A DNA stretch of 64,000 nucleotides from Echinicola arenosa (GTDB lineage Bacteria > Bacteroidota > Bacteroidia > Cytophagales > Cyclobacteriaceae), in NCBI RefSeq assembly GCF_014841125.1, contig NZ_JACYTQ010000003.1, positions 1-64,000 of the forward strand, read 5' to 3'. Positions within the stretch are counted from its first letter, which is position 1; every line of letters starts with the position of its first letter. The position numbers and the translations under genes are program-made. The notes under the pieces are model-generated. The model saw only the letters and a list, made by a program, of their open reading frames with translations. It had not been told where the DNA came from and searched no databases. This document shows positions 35,735-44,897 of the stretch, piece by piece.

Positions 35735-36017
35735 GGGGATGGTTTTAGGTTATTGAAGAGGTGGAAAAAGGATAGTTAATACATTCATATAATTTACAAT
35801 TTAATCCTTTGAATTAGAAAAGCAGGTTGATTTCTTTGAACGTTAAGATTTTAAATTATCTGATCCCCCAACAATTCGAAAAATCAAATCAGCCGTTCAG
35901 CTCCTTAATAGTTGGAAAAATATTGGCTTATCGCGATGAGGGACAGAAGGATTTCTGAGGTTCTTATAACCAAAACATTGAAAGGGATGTTCCCAGGTTT
36001 TTCCATGACTTAAGGTG

Positions 36018-36029
36018 TAGGCTAGCCTA
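36018..36029. repeat. Perfect 12-bp palindrome
   Basis: TAGGCTAGCCTA, fully symmetric, 15 bp before the 11-bp tandem array. It could be a protein-binding site; nothing else supports this. Confidence 0.35.
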
Positions 36030-36044
36030 AATTGCCGATAAGAG

Positions 36045-36110
36045 AAACACGGGATAAACACGGGATAAACACGGCTTAACTAGGGGTTAAATACGGGTTA
36101 AAGAGGCAAT
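36045..36110. repeat. Six-unit 11-bp tandem repeat
   Basis: Units in order: AAACACGGGAT, AAACACGGGAT, AAACACGGCTT, AACTAGGGGTT, AAATACGGGTT, AAAGAGGCAAT. The first two are identical and the array decays to the right. The period is close to one helical turn, so identical faces would be presented to a binding protein. Confidence 0.75.
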
Positions 36111-36196
36111 GTTAAAAATGTTACATTCATTAATATGGACCATTTTCATTCTTGATTCAGTTGTTTTCTTTTTGGCTTGTTCCTAAAAAAATCTAA

Positions 36197-36350
36197 ATGT
36201 ATATCCGCAATTGCACCAGTAAAGGTTAAAAGCGAGTCGAAATGTTCGTTTTGATTAAAATATCAACTGCTTCGTTCTTCAGGCTTCAAATTTCTGATCA
36301 CTTTAAGCAAAGGATTTAAGGTTACTGGCATCATTGCGGATAATCAGAAA
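36197..36350 (+). repeat. Dispersed non-coding repeat, copy A
   Basis: This segment matches the reverse complement of 62591-62728 along its whole length. Shared blocks include ATGTATATCC, TTAAAAGCGAGT, TATCAACTGCTTCG, AGCAAAGGAT, GGTTACTGGCATCAT and GCGGATAATCAG. About four in five aligned bases agree by eye, with one gap of roughly 15 bases in the other copy. No open frame is shared. Confidence 0.8.
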
Positions 36351-36468
36351 AATCTATAATGTTTGATTGATTTCTTTTGTTCTAAGACTAAAAAATAACA
36401 TCATTGCGGAGCTTTTTTGTGCAATTTTGCATACAATTAAATTAACATTAACCTAATTACTACATTTC

Positions 36469-38145
36469 ATGGAATTTGCCATTTGGGACAAAATCATCTT
36501 TATCTGTTATGGACTGATCATAATAGGCATTGGTCTATGGGTGTCCAAGGGAAAAGGCGGGACTTCAGAAGATTATTTCCTTGCCAGTAAATCACTGCCA
36601 TGGTGGGCCATTGGAGCTTCGCTAATTGCAGCAAATATTTCAGCAGAACAATTTATAGGCATGTCAGGCTCCGGTTTTGCTGTTGGATTGGCCATTGCTT
36701 CTTATGAATGGATGGCGGCATTGACATTATTGATTGTGGGGAAGTATTTCTTGCCTGTGTTTATTGAGAAAAAACTCTACACCATACCGGAATTTGTAGA
36801 GGTAAGGTATAGTACTACATTGAAAAGTATTTTGGCGGTATTCTGGATATGCCTATTTGTTTTTGTGAACCTGACTTCAGTGCTTTATTTAGGAGCTACA
36901 GCCTTGGATACGATTATCGGTGATGGCAGTGGTTCTATTTTTACCTATTGTATTTTTGGTTTGGCCTTATTTGCTGCAGCCTATTCTTTGTATGGCGGTC
37001 TTTCAGCTGTAGCATGGACAGATGTTGTTCAGGTAGTTTTGTTGGTAGCAGGTGGATTTATTACTACGATTATTGCGCTGTCCCATGTAACAGAAGGAGG
37101 TGGTGTAATAGATGGCTTGGTGACGATTTATGAACAAGTACCAGAAAAGTTTTCTATGATTTTGGAAAAAGGTGAAATCATTACACCGAATGGCAAAGAT
37201 GCTTGGTGGGATTTACCTGGCTTGGCAGTGTTGATTGGAGGATTATGGGTAGCCAATTTGTACTATTGGGGTTTTAACCAATATATTATCCAAAGGACCT
37301 TGGCCGCAAAGAGCCTTCAGGAATCCCAAAAAGGGATTGTATTGGCGGCCTTTTTGAAATTGCTGATTCCTTTGATTGTAGTTGTTCCAGGAATCGTGGC
37401 CTTTGTCATGAATTCAGGACCTGATGGAGCAGTGGGAGAGATGTACACGGATCCTTCTTTTATTGCGGAAGGTGGAAGAATTATCAATGACAACGCAGCT
37501 CCTTGGTTGATCAAAGAATTTGTCCCTACTGGATTAAAAGGACTGGTTTTGGCAGCTTTGGCAGCAGCGATTGTTTCGTCTTTGGCCTCCATGTTAAACT
37601 CTACTGCTACCATTTTTACAATGGACATTTTCAAGCCTTATTTTGGAAAAGAAGCTTCTGAACAAAAGTTGGTGAATGTAGGGAGGTTATCTGCCACTTT
37701 GGCCTTGATAATTGCAGTAATACTGGCTCCACAGCTGAAAAATTTAGGACAGGTTTTTCAATATATCCAAGAGTATACAGGGATTGTCAGCCCTGGAATA
37801 TTAGCAGTGTTTATGCTTGGCCTTTTCTGGAAAAGCACCACAAATAGGGCAGCCATTTTAGGAGTATTGGTATCCGTTCCTATTGCTTTTTATTTTAAAG
37901 TAGCACCAAATGGTTGGTCGGAAAATAGCATTTTCCTTAACCTTCCTTTTATGGATCAAATGTTCTATACTTGGATTTTGACCATGTTGTTTATGATCTT
38001 GATCAGTTATTTGGAAACCAAAGGAAGAGCTCACCCCAAAGCCATTATTATTGGAAAAAGCTTGTACAAGACAGAGCCAGTTTTCAATATTTGTAGTTTT
38101 GCTATTATTTTGATATTAGTTATGTTATATGCGCTATTTTGGTAA
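36469..38145 (+). CDS. SLC5-family sodium/solute symporter
   Basis: A 558-residue membrane protein with about 14 helices. The sodium:solute symporter signature is evident: SEDYFLASKSLPWWAIGASLIAANISAEQFIG, then GSGFAVGLAIASYEW and, later, AALAAAIVSSLASMLNSTATIFTMDI, which carries the conserved Ser pair of the sodium site. It resembles sugar (SGLT/vSGLT) transporters of marine and freshwater Bacteroidota. The substrate is not decided by sequence. Nearby NagB and GH20 make an amino sugar or other hexose possible. It is monocistronic, ending at a 46-bp palindromic terminator. Confidence 0.92.
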   Translation: MEFAIWDKIIFICYGLIIIGIGLWVSKGKGGTSEDYFLASKSLPWWAIGASLIAANISAEQFIGMSGSGFAVGLAIASYEWMAALTLLIVGKYFLPVFIEKKLYTIPEFVEVRYSTTLKSILAVFWICLFVFVNLTSVLYLGATALDTIIGDGSGSIFTYCIFGLALFAAAYSLYGGLSAVAWTDVVQVVLLVAGGFITTIIALSHVTEGGGVIDGLVTIYEQVPEKFSMILEKGEIITPNGKDAWWDLPGLAVLIGGLWVANLYYWGFNQYIIQRTLAAKSLQESQKGIVLAAFLKLLIPLIVVVPGIVAFVMNSGPDGAVGEMYTDPSFIAEGGRIINDNAAPWLIKEFVPTGLKGLVLAALAAAIVSSLASMLNSTATIFTMDIFKPYFGKEASEQKLVNVGRLSATLALIIAVILAPQLKNLGQVFQYIQEYTGIVSPGILAVFMLGLFWKSTTNRAAILGVLVSVPIAFYFKVAPNGWSENSIFLNLPFMDQMFYTWILTMLFMILISYLETKGRAHPKAIIIGKSLYKTEPVFNICSFAIILILVMLYALFW

Positions 38146-38154
38146 GAAATTACC

Positions 38155-38200
38155 ATAAAAATTAAAGGCCGAAAATTAATTTTCGGCCTTTAATTTTTAT
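38155..38200. terminator. 46-bp perfect palindromic terminator
   Basis: Two 23-base arms (38155-38177 and 38178-38200) are exact reverse complements, with core AGGCCGAAAATT/AATTTTCGGCCT and a terminal T-run. It lies 9 bp after the SLC5 stop codon and would form a very stable hairpin on either strand. Confidence 0.88.
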
Positions 38201-38394
38201 GGGCTTTTTGTTAATCGGCTAGTTGGTAATACAGTGTTAGGATTTAATAATCCTGTATGACTGCCTCAGTGAATACTTACTTAATTTGATTGTTTAAAAT
38301 CCATTGAGTGGATATATAAGATTAACAATTATTGGGATAGGTTTCTTTTGCTAAAAATGAAACTGATTTGAATCTAACTTTTAACTTGATTACA

Positions 38395-40626
38395 ATGAAC
38401 ATAAAAAATGGTTTTGTTTACGTATTGTTTGCACTGATTAGTATTGGAGCTAAGGCGCAAGGGGAATTAGTAGATTACCAAAGAGCTGATTCCATTAAAC
38501 AAGCTTTTGCCAAAGTATATCATTCCCCAAGTAGCTTTAACTGGATCAAGGATACTGAAAAATTTTGGTATCAGATGAAAACAGAAAAAGGAGAGGAGTA
38601 CATGCAGGTCATCGTTTCGGAACGCCACAAGCAGTCACTATTTGATCAGGAAAGACTTGCTCTTCTACTTTCCAATGAAACATATGATACTATTAAAGCC
38701 TATCAACTACCCATCAGCAGAGTTCAACTGGAAGAAAAAGGCAAACTGATGAAATTTCAAGCCAAAGGGTATCATTGGGAGTATGATTTGGAGGATGAAA
38801 TGCTTGTTAAGAAAGAAAAGGTGGAAACCAGAGGTGGTTATTGGGGGACGCGATGGAGCGATAGGGAAGGGGAACCAGTGGTTTCACCTGATAAAACAAA
38901 AGAAGCCTATATTCGTGAGCACAATGTTTGGGTTAAAGACTTAAGCAGCAAGGAAAGCACCCAATTAAGCTTTGATGGTTCGCCTGGGAATTATTATGCT
39001 GCAGATATCCAATGGTCGCCAGATAGTAAAAAACTGGCTACCTATAGCGTCAGGCCTGCTGAGGTGAGGAAACTGACATTGCTTGAGTCTTCTCCTGAAG
39101 ATCAACTGCAACCGAAGCTACAAACCAGAGATTATGTAAAGCCGGGTGATGCCTTACCAGTAAAAAGACCTGTTCTCTTCCATGTTATTGAAAGGAAAAT
39201 TGTACCCATAAGTGATGAACTCATTCAAAACCATTTTAGCCTTAGTCGAATAATTTGGAGAGAAGATAGTAGGGCATTTACCTTTGAATACAACCAAAGG
39301 GGACACCAGGTATACAGGGTGTTGGAAGTGAATGCAGCTTCCGGTTCTATCCGTCCACTGATTGAAGAGCAAAGTGAAACATTTATCGATTATAGTGGTA
39401 AGAAGTTTAGAATGGACCTGGAGGATGGTAAAGAAATTATTTGGGCTTCAGAGAGAGATGGTTGGAGGCATTTGTACCTGTATGATGGGGAATCTGGAAC
39501 CGTTAAAAACCAAATAACCAAAGGTAATTGGGTGGTCAGGGAAGTGATGCATGTGGATAAGGAAAAACGTCAAATCTATTTTTTGGCCAGCGGAATGGAC
39601 AAAAAAGAAGACCCTTACCATCTACACCTCTGTAAAGTGGGACTGGATGGAAAAGGATTCCAGCAAATTACAACAGAAGAAGCCAATCATAGCATTTCGT
39701 TTTCAGACAATTTGACTTATTTTATTGATGTTTTTTCGACTCAGGACATGGCTCCTGTAGCCCAATTGAAAGAAGTGTCCTCTGGCAAGGTGTTGATGGA
39801 AATTGAGGAAGCAGACATCACTCAACTTGAGACTGCAGGCTGGAAAGCTCCTGAGATTTTTTCGGCCAAGGGCAGAGATGGGAAGACAAACATTTGGGGG
39901 CTGATCATCAAACCAAGCAATTTTGACCCCGAAAAAAGCTACCCAGTGATAGAATATATTTATGCAGGTCCTCACAGTTCATTTGTTCCAAAGTCTTTTG
40001 CTCCAAATTATAGAGGACTGAATGAACTGGCAGAATTGGGCTTTATTGTAGTTCAAATTGATGGAATGGGAACCTCCAATCGCTCTAAAGCTTTTCATGA
40101 TGTTTGTTGGAAGAACCTTAAGGATGCTGGTTTTCCAGATCGGATTTTATGGATGCAGGAAGCCGCTAAGACCAGACCTTATATGGATTTGGATCGGGTG
40201 GGGATATTTGGCACTTCTGCAGGTGGTCAAAGTTCAACAGGAGCTTTGTTGTTTCATCCAGAGTTTTATAAGGTTGCTGTATCTTCCTGCGGTTGTCATG
40301 ATAACAGAATGGATAAAATTTGGTGGAATGAACAGTGGATGGGCTATCCTATTGGAAAGCATTATGAAGAATGTTCCAATGTGGTCAATGCCAAAAACCT
40401 GGAAGGAAAGTTGATGTTAATCGTTGGAGAAGTTGATGATAATGTTGATCCTTCCTCTACTTATCAACTGGTAAACCAGCTGATCAAACACGATAAAAAT
40501 TTCGATTTTCTAATGGTGCCTGGCATGGGGCATAGTTCTGGTGGAGAATATGGAGAACATAAAAGGAGGGATTTCTTCGTTAAGAATTTGATCGGAATAG
40601 ATCCTCCGGCTTGGGAGGATTTTTAA
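38395..40626 (+). CDS. S9 family (DPP IV-like) exported peptidase
   Basis: A 743-residue serine peptidase from the ATG at 38395. A TTG 27 bases upstream is also in frame but is not needed. A signal peptide ends near AKAQG. Residues about 80-480 form the beta-propeller (DPP IV N-terminal domain; SPDKTKEAYIREHNVWVKD, QWSPDSKKLATYS). The C-terminal alpha/beta hydrolase has Ser608 (GTSAGGQS), Asp681 (GEVDDNVDP) and His713 (GMGHSSGG). The nucleophile elbow is GTSAGG in place of the GWSYGG of DPP IV, a change seen in related Bacteroidota paralogues. It would cleave peptides in the periplasm. Ends at a hairpin terminator. Confidence 0.92.
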   Translation: MNIKNGFVYVLFALISIGAKAQGELVDYQRADSIKQAFAKVYHSPSSFNWIKDTEKFWYQMKTEKGEEYMQVIVSERHKQSLFDQERLALLLSNETYDTIKAYQLPISRVQLEEKGKLMKFQAKGYHWEYDLEDEMLVKKEKVETRGGYWGTRWSDREGEPVVSPDKTKEAYIREHNVWVKDLSSKESTQLSFDGSPGNYYAADIQWSPDSKKLATYSVRPAEVRKLTLLESSPEDQLQPKLQTRDYVKPGDALPVKRPVLFHVIERKIVPISDELIQNHFSLSRIIWREDSRAFTFEYNQRGHQVYRVLEVNAASGSIRPLIEEQSETFIDYSGKKFRMDLEDGKEIIWASERDGWRHLYLYDGESGTVKNQITKGNWVVREVMHVDKEKRQIYFLASGMDKKEDPYHLHLCKVGLDGKGFQQITTEEANHSISFSDNLTYFIDVFSTQDMAPVAQLKEVSSGKVLMEIEEADITQLETAGWKAPEIFSAKGRDGKTNIWGLIIKPSNFDPEKSYPVIEYIYAGPHSSFVPKSFAPNYRGLNELAELGFIVVQIDGMGTSNRSKAFHDVCWKNLKDAGFPDRILWMQEAAKTRPYMDLDRVGIFGTSAGGQSSTGALLFHPEFYKVAVSSCGCHDNRMDKIWWNEQWMGYPIGKHYEECSNVVNAKNLEGKLMLIVGEVDDNVDPSSTYQLVNQLIKHDKNFDFLMVPGMGHSSGGEYGEHKRRDFFVKNLIGIDPPAWEDF

Positions 40627-40671
40627 CGGATTATCGACCTTATAAAGATCAGTTATAAGACTGAAGAAGAA

Positions 40672-40705
40672 TAAGCCCTTACAGCAAAATAATGCGTAAG
40701 GGCTT
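40672..40705 (+). terminator. Intrinsic terminator after the S9 peptidase
   Basis: AAGCCCTTAC and GTAAGGGCTT form a 10-bp stem with a 13-nt loop, followed by TTTATTTTTT. It lies 46 bp past the stop codon. Confidence 0.8.
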
Positions 40706-40897
40706 TTATTTTTTCAAAATAGGAGATCAGTATGACTTATTTTACATTTCATTTTTTCGAAAGAAATTGAAATGGTCATCTTGAATATTTTTGTATATTT
40801 AGATTCAAATAGGTAAAATATTTAATTAATGATTTATATTAATTAGGTAATTAAGTAAGAAAAAAAATAAGCTTTTTGGCATCTAAATACTAAATCA

Positions 40898-41728
40898 ATG
40901 AGGCTTCTAATCCAGAATAACTATGATTTGCTCTCTAAATGGGTGGCGGATTATATTGCAGACAAAATCAAAAAACATCAGGAAAAGCATTCGAGGCCAT
41001 TTGTCTTGGGCCTACCCACTGGCTCTTCACCAATAGGGACTTATCGGGAGTTAATAGCGCTTCATAAAAATGGACAATTGTCTTTTAATAATGTCATTAC
41101 TTTCAATATGGATGAATATGTTGATTTAGAAGAAACCCATCCGGAAAGTTATCATTCATTTATGTACCATCATTTCTTTGATCATATTGATATCCCTCGG
41201 GAAAATATCAATATCCTAGATGGTAACTGTGAAGATTTGGCCCTGGAGTGCAGTCAATATGAAGAAAAGATTAAAGCTGTTGGAGGAATAGACTTGTTCT
41301 TGGGTGGAATTGGGACAGATGGGCACATTGCATTTAACGAACCAGGTTCCTCGCTTAGCTCTAGGACAAGAGTGAAAACCTTGAATACTGAAACCCGCCA
41401 AGTGAATTCCAGGTTTTTTGACAATGATATCAATAAAGTACCTAAGTTGGCCTTGACGGTTGGGGTTGGCACCGTGATGGATGCAAAAGAAGTGGTTGTG
41501 ATTGTCAGTGGTCATCAAAAGGCCAGAGCATTGCATAAAGCAGTTGAGGGAGGTGTTTCCCATATGTGGACTTTAAGCGCTTTACAGCTACACAATAAGG
41601 CCATGATCGTATGTGATGAAGATGCGACCATTGATCTCAAAGTGGGAACTTACAAATACTTTAAGGATATTGAAAGAAACAATATTGAGCCAGAGAAAGG
41701 TAAGGAATTGGATAAATATTTACATTAA
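40898..41728 (+). CDS. nagB: Glucosamine-6-phosphate deaminase
   Basis: A 276-residue enzyme that converts glucosamine 6-phosphate to fructose 6-phosphate and ammonia. Motifs: phosphate loop [21 protein letters not shown] (catalytic Asp equivalent to Asp72), and [17 protein letters not shown] holding the Asp, His and Glu of the active site. Length equals that of hexameric NagB proteins. It has its own transcript: a TTG-N16-TATTTTTG element (40767-40793) upstream is a weak match to the Bacteroidota promoter, and a hairpin follows the stop. It would process amino sugar released by the nearby GH20 enzymes. No NagA is in the window. Confidence 0.96.
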   Translation: MRLLIQNNYDLLSKWVADYIADKIKKHQEKHSRPFVLGLPTGSSPIGTYRELIALHKNGQLSFNNVITFNMDEYVDLEETHPESYHSFMYHHFFDHIDIPRENINILDGNCEDLALECSQYEEKIKAVGGIDLFLGGIGTDGHIAFNEPGSSLSSRTRVKTLNTETRQVNSRFFDNDINKVPKLALTVGVGTVMDAKEVVVIVSGHQKARALHKAVEGGVSHMWTLSALQLHNKAMIVCDEDATIDLKVGTYKYFKDIERNNIEPEKGKELDKYLH

Positions 41729-41756
41729 AGTAAATCCTGAAAAATTAAATAAAATG

Positions 41757-41785
41757 GGGAGGTGACCAGATTTCGGCTACCTCCC
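41757..41785. terminator. Terminator between nagB and the DUF885 gene
   Basis: GGGAGGT and ACCTCCC form a 7-bp stem with a 15-nt loop that itself may pair further. It lies between two convergent genes and has T-rich sequence on the right and A-rich sequence on the left. Confidence 0.65.
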
Positions 41786-41804
41786 TTATTGTTTTCTCTA
41801 ATTT

Positions 41805-43490
41805 TTAATCTTTTAAAAACTTCCAGCTGGTTTGATGATTTTTAGATAAAGTCTCATCAGTGATTCTTGCCCTGATCAGTTCAATGGGAATAGCATTTTG
41901 GGTCAGGATAAAATCATGGAACTGTTTCTCTGTCATTTTTCCAGTGTCTACCATTTCGGCTTTTAGGGCATAGAACTGAAAACCACCAATCATATAAGCT
42001 ATTTGATAAAGTGGGCCATAATTTCCTTCAAATGATCTTCTTACTTCAGCTTCCGCATTGGCATACTCATGGCCGACTTTTTCAACCAAGAAGTCGATAC
42101 ATTCTTGCGGGGTCATGTTGCCCAAATGGTAATTGAGCGAGAAGATGATTCTTGCACAGCGGTGCATTCTCCAAAAAAGCATTCCAACCCTGTCTTCTGC
42201 ATTGCGAGGGAAATTTTTGTCCCACAGGTTCAATTCCCAGTACAATGCCCATCCTTCCATCCAAAAAGGCGTATAGAACATTCTCCGGTAAGGTTTGTGC
42301 CTTTGCATCATAAAATTTTGTAGGTGGTGTCCGGGAATGAGTTCATGCTGTACTGTGGCACGGGAAAAATGGGGATTGTTTCCTCTCATGCTCATCATTT
42401 TGTCCTCTTGGTTCATTTCAGAAGTTGGGTACGAGATGATAATGGTTTCCCCACCCAGAAAGAATGGGCTTACTTTCTGGCGTTCGGCTGACATCATCTT
42501 GGTTCTCCAAGCTTCTTTGGCCAATTCCGGGATGGTGATCAGGTCATGTTTTTCTAAATAATCTGTCGCCTCATTGGCCAACTCCACCACATCACCTGGC
42601 CATTCGCCCTCTGGTACATAAGTATTCTTGACATACTCTAAGGCTGCTTTCCAATCATTTCCATAACCCAATTCGTTGGAAGCTTTGAGCATTTCCTTTT
42701 CGCACCAAGCAAACTGCTTATTGGCTTCATCAATCAATTCTTGGGCTGAATAAGGGATGAGTTCAAACTTCAATTGTTTTTTGATGGCTTCAGCACCAAT
42801 TGGTTTTCCGATAATACCGCTACCATCGTCTTTGACAATGTCATTTTGGAAATGGCTCAATAAAGATGTACTATATTCATTAAGGGTTTTTTCCAGTTCT
42901 TTCCAAGGTTGCTGAACCCACCAGGTGAAATCTGGATCATAATCATAATAAAAATCATAGGCTTCCTTCAAAGTTTCCTTAAGCTCCTTAATGGTACTGG
43001 AAGCTAATTCAGCTTTTTGCCAGCTGTCAAAAGGAGTTTCATTGATGCTTTCCCATTTTAGCTGGATGGTTTTATTGGCTTCTGTAAATGATTTTGCGAT
43101 GGCTTTGGCATCAGGTTTCTCAGCGGTTCTTCTGAAGATGTAAAAAGCTTCCAGTTCTTTTGCAAAACTTTTTACATCCATTACCTCCTTAAATTCTTTG
43201 AACTCTTGCTGGTGGAAGTAAAGGTTTTTTTCTAAATAGTTTTTGAAAGCTAGGTAGTCTATTTTTCCATCAGCACTCAGCTTTTGATAGTCCATGGCCT
43301 TTAGCTTTTCCAACCAGTTTTGGTATAAAAGTTCGATGCGATCAAAATATTCAGAAGAGAGATGGTTGCTGTACTTTCTATTTAAAGCGGACCGATCGGC
43401 TTGAAAACTTTCAATAGGCTCATACAGCTCACTGGCTTCCAGGAAAAAAGGCAAAAAAAGTATGATTAATGCAATTAGCGGTTTTTTCAT
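41805..43490 (-). CDS. DUF885 family putative metallopeptidase
   Basis: A 561-residue exported protein with a signal peptide (LIALIILFLPFFLEAS). The zinc motif HELIPGHHLQ (HExxH type) is preceded by ATVQ, and a downstream FWMEGWALYWELNLWD supplies the Glu typical of the family. DUF885 proteins are related to M32/M3-like gluzincins and some are dipeptidases or act on small esters. Here the substrate is unknown. It converges with nagB. Confidence 0.9.
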   Translation of the reverse strand: MKKPLIALIILFLPFFLEASELYEPIESFQADRSALNRKYSNHLSSEYFDRIELLYQNWLEKLKAMDYQKLSADGKIDYLAFKNYLEKNLYFHQQEFKEFKEVMDVKSFAKELEAFYIFRRTAEKPDAKAIAKSFTEANKTIQLKWESINETPFDSWQKAELASSTIKELKETLKEAYDFYYDYDPDFTWWVQQPWKELEKTLNEYSTSLLSHFQNDIVKDDGSGIIGKPIGAEAIKKQLKFELIPYSAQELIDEANKQFAWCEKEMLKASNELGYGNDWKAALEYVKNTYVPEGEWPGDVVELANEATDYLEKHDLITIPELAKEAWRTKMMSAERQKVSPFFLGGETIIISYPTSEMNQEDKMMSMRGNNPHFSRATVQHELIPGHHLQNFMMQRHKPYRRMFYTPFWMEGWALYWELNLWDKNFPRNAEDRVGMLFWRMHRCARIIFSLNYHLGNMTPQECIDFLVEKVGHEYANAEAEVRRSFEGNYGPLYQIAYMIGGFQFYALKAEMVDTGKMTEKQFHDFILTQNAIPIELIRARITDETLSKNHQTSWKFLKD

Positions 43491-43808
43491 TTTAAGATTA
43501 GACTTTTTAGAAGTAATTTTTTGTATGGGGTATATTTCAAAAGGTTACTAAACATATGATTATTTTTGTGTCCATACAAATACTCCCATTATGAGCGGTC
43601 AGTCAAGAAAAAGCTCGGGCGCAAATGATGCTAAAATTAGTTCTGATTGCTATAAAGGACTGTTGGACTGTTTATAGATCGAAAAAAGGATGGAGCAATT
43701 TTAAATGAATAGCCAGAAATCAATATTTCTAAAATTTAAACGAAAATTTTTGAATAAAATGAAAACAAAATTAGTGTATTAGCGCTTACTATAGGAAACG
43801 AAACTAAT
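43491..43808. other. 318-bp intergenic region
   Basis: AT-rich, between the divergent DUF885 and small-exported-protein genes. A 28-codon ATG frame at 43591 (MSGQSRKSSGAND...) may be a relic or chance. Nothing else is supported. Confidence 0.35.
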
Positions 43809-44111
43809 ATGATCAAAGGAACTTTTTTATTTTATGTGTTTTTAAGTTTTCTAATTGGGACAATGGCATGGAATCTTTTTGATATCAATCAAGAGGAAGC
43901 ATGGGAGAATGTTGTAAAATCTTATGATGTTTATGAAGGAATGGACAAGGCTAGCGCTTTAGCAATCATGGGAATTCCTGAAAGCAAATTGCCTAATGAA
44001 AACGCTGATACTACTTACCATTATGCGACTCCAATACAAGCTAAAAAGGGAATAGATATCTGTTTTGATTCTTTAGGTAGGGTGTTCAGAGTTGTTTATT
44101 ATGAGAATTAG
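43809..44111 (+). CDS. Small exported BamE/SmpA-like protein
   Basis: A 100-residue protein with an N-terminal hydrophobic segment (GTFLFYVFLSFLIGTMAWNLF). The mature part contains VYEGMDKASALAIMGIPESK and later [30 protein letters not shown]. The Gly-Met-x-Lys...Met-Gly-x-Pro pattern followed by a strand ending in Val-Tyr resembles the SmpA/BamE-like fold. The function is unknown. Confidence 0.6.
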   Translation: MIKGTFLFYVFLSFLIGTMAWNLFDINQEEAWENVVKSYDVYEGMDKASALAIMGIPESKLPNENADTTYHYATPIQAKKGIDICFDSLGRVFRVVYYEN

Positions 44112-44133
44112 GACGAAGTACCAGTGTAAAAAT

Positions 44134-44157
44134 ACTGGGAAACCACTGTTTCCCAGT
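44134..44157. terminator. Bidirectional terminator
   Basis: ACTGGGAAAC-CACT-GTTTCCCAGT, a 10-bp stem, sits between two convergent small genes. Confidence 0.75.
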
Positions 44158-44166
44158 TTGAGTGTT

Positions 44167-44541
44167 TTACAGTAAAAAGCCTACTAGCTTGGCTTTTCGT
44201 TTGAAAGGTTTGAGCTTCTTTTTGACAGTTTTTTTGTACTTTTTAAAATCATCTTCACCCAAAATGTCTTTAAAGATTTTTGCATTATCCTCTTTAGCCA
44301 TTTTGAATTTCATGGTCTTTTCTTCAGGAGTATCATTTCCTTTGGCAATATCAAAAAGATTGTCAACTGCACTTTTGTTACTTTCCTTGAGTTTGTCCTT
44401 TTTATCGGCACTGATGTCCAAATCATCAAAACTATTCATGGCGTTTAAAATTTCGCTTTTTTCTACTTCTTGAGCCAGTAATTCTGGAACCCCAATAAAC
44501 ATTGCTAATAAAAAAGGAATTAATATTGCAGCTTTTTTCAT
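44167..44541 (-). CDS. Small exported Lys/Glu-rich protein of unknown function
   Basis: A 124-residue protein with a signal peptide (ILIPFLLAMFIGVPELLAQ). The mature part is highly charged and helical, with repeated Lys-rich runs at the C-terminus (KKYKKTVKKKLKPFKRKAK). It resembles small periplasmic proteins of unknown role that are common in this phylum. No domain is recognised. Confidence 0.6.
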   Translation of the reverse strand: MKKAAILIPFLLAMFIGVPELLAQEVEKSEILNAMNSFDDLDISADKKDKLKESNKSAVDNLFDIAKGNDTPEEKTMKFKMAKEDNAKIFKDILGEDDFKKYKKTVKKKLKPFKRKAKLVGFLL

Positions 44542-44897
44542 GGTAAATATAGTTTGTTGGTGAGTTATTATTGTAATTTAAATAATAATTTGAATTAATT
44601 AAACATGTTTAAGCTTAAAAATGCAACCTATATTAGCTAAATCGAATTTTATTGAAAAGGAACCTTTAATGAAAAGATGACTGATTATTCAGTTAGGGAT
44701 CTATAAAATGAAATAATTGTCAAGTCAGAAATTGGTGAACAGACATACATAAAATTGATGAAGCATTAGAAAAAGTAAACAGTTTTTTCGTATTTATTTT
44801 AAGCTGATGTGACGAAAATCCCCCTAAAGCTGTATTAAAACAAGCAAGGTAATACTGACTTTACCTTGCTTTAAAGCATCAATCAACTTACTAGCTT
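44542..44897. other. 356-bp intergenic region
   Basis: AT-rich, containing the GH20 terminator at 44843-44870 and no other supported feature. Confidence 0.4.
44843..44870. terminator. Terminator after the GH20 gene
   Basis: AGCAAGGTAA and TTACCTTGCT form a 10-bp perfect stem with an 8-nt loop, 28 bp beyond the GH20 stop on the minus strand. Confidence 0.75.

Larger units (their letters stand above)
35735..36468. other. 734-bp intergenic region with repeats
   Basis: No coding frame of note. It holds a 12-bp palindrome (36018), a six-unit 11-bp tandem array (36045-36110) and copy A of a dispersed repeat (36197-36350). The end of the region, immediately upstream of the SLC5 gene, repeats the ATCATTGCGGA motif (36401). 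Confidence 0.6.

Noticed and set aside
38368-38394. TTG start adding nine residues to the S9 peptidase
   Set aside because: The ATG at 38395 directly precedes a normal signal peptide.
43591-43677. 28-codon frame between DUF885 and the BamE-like gene
   Set aside because: Too short, no family and no context to support translation.
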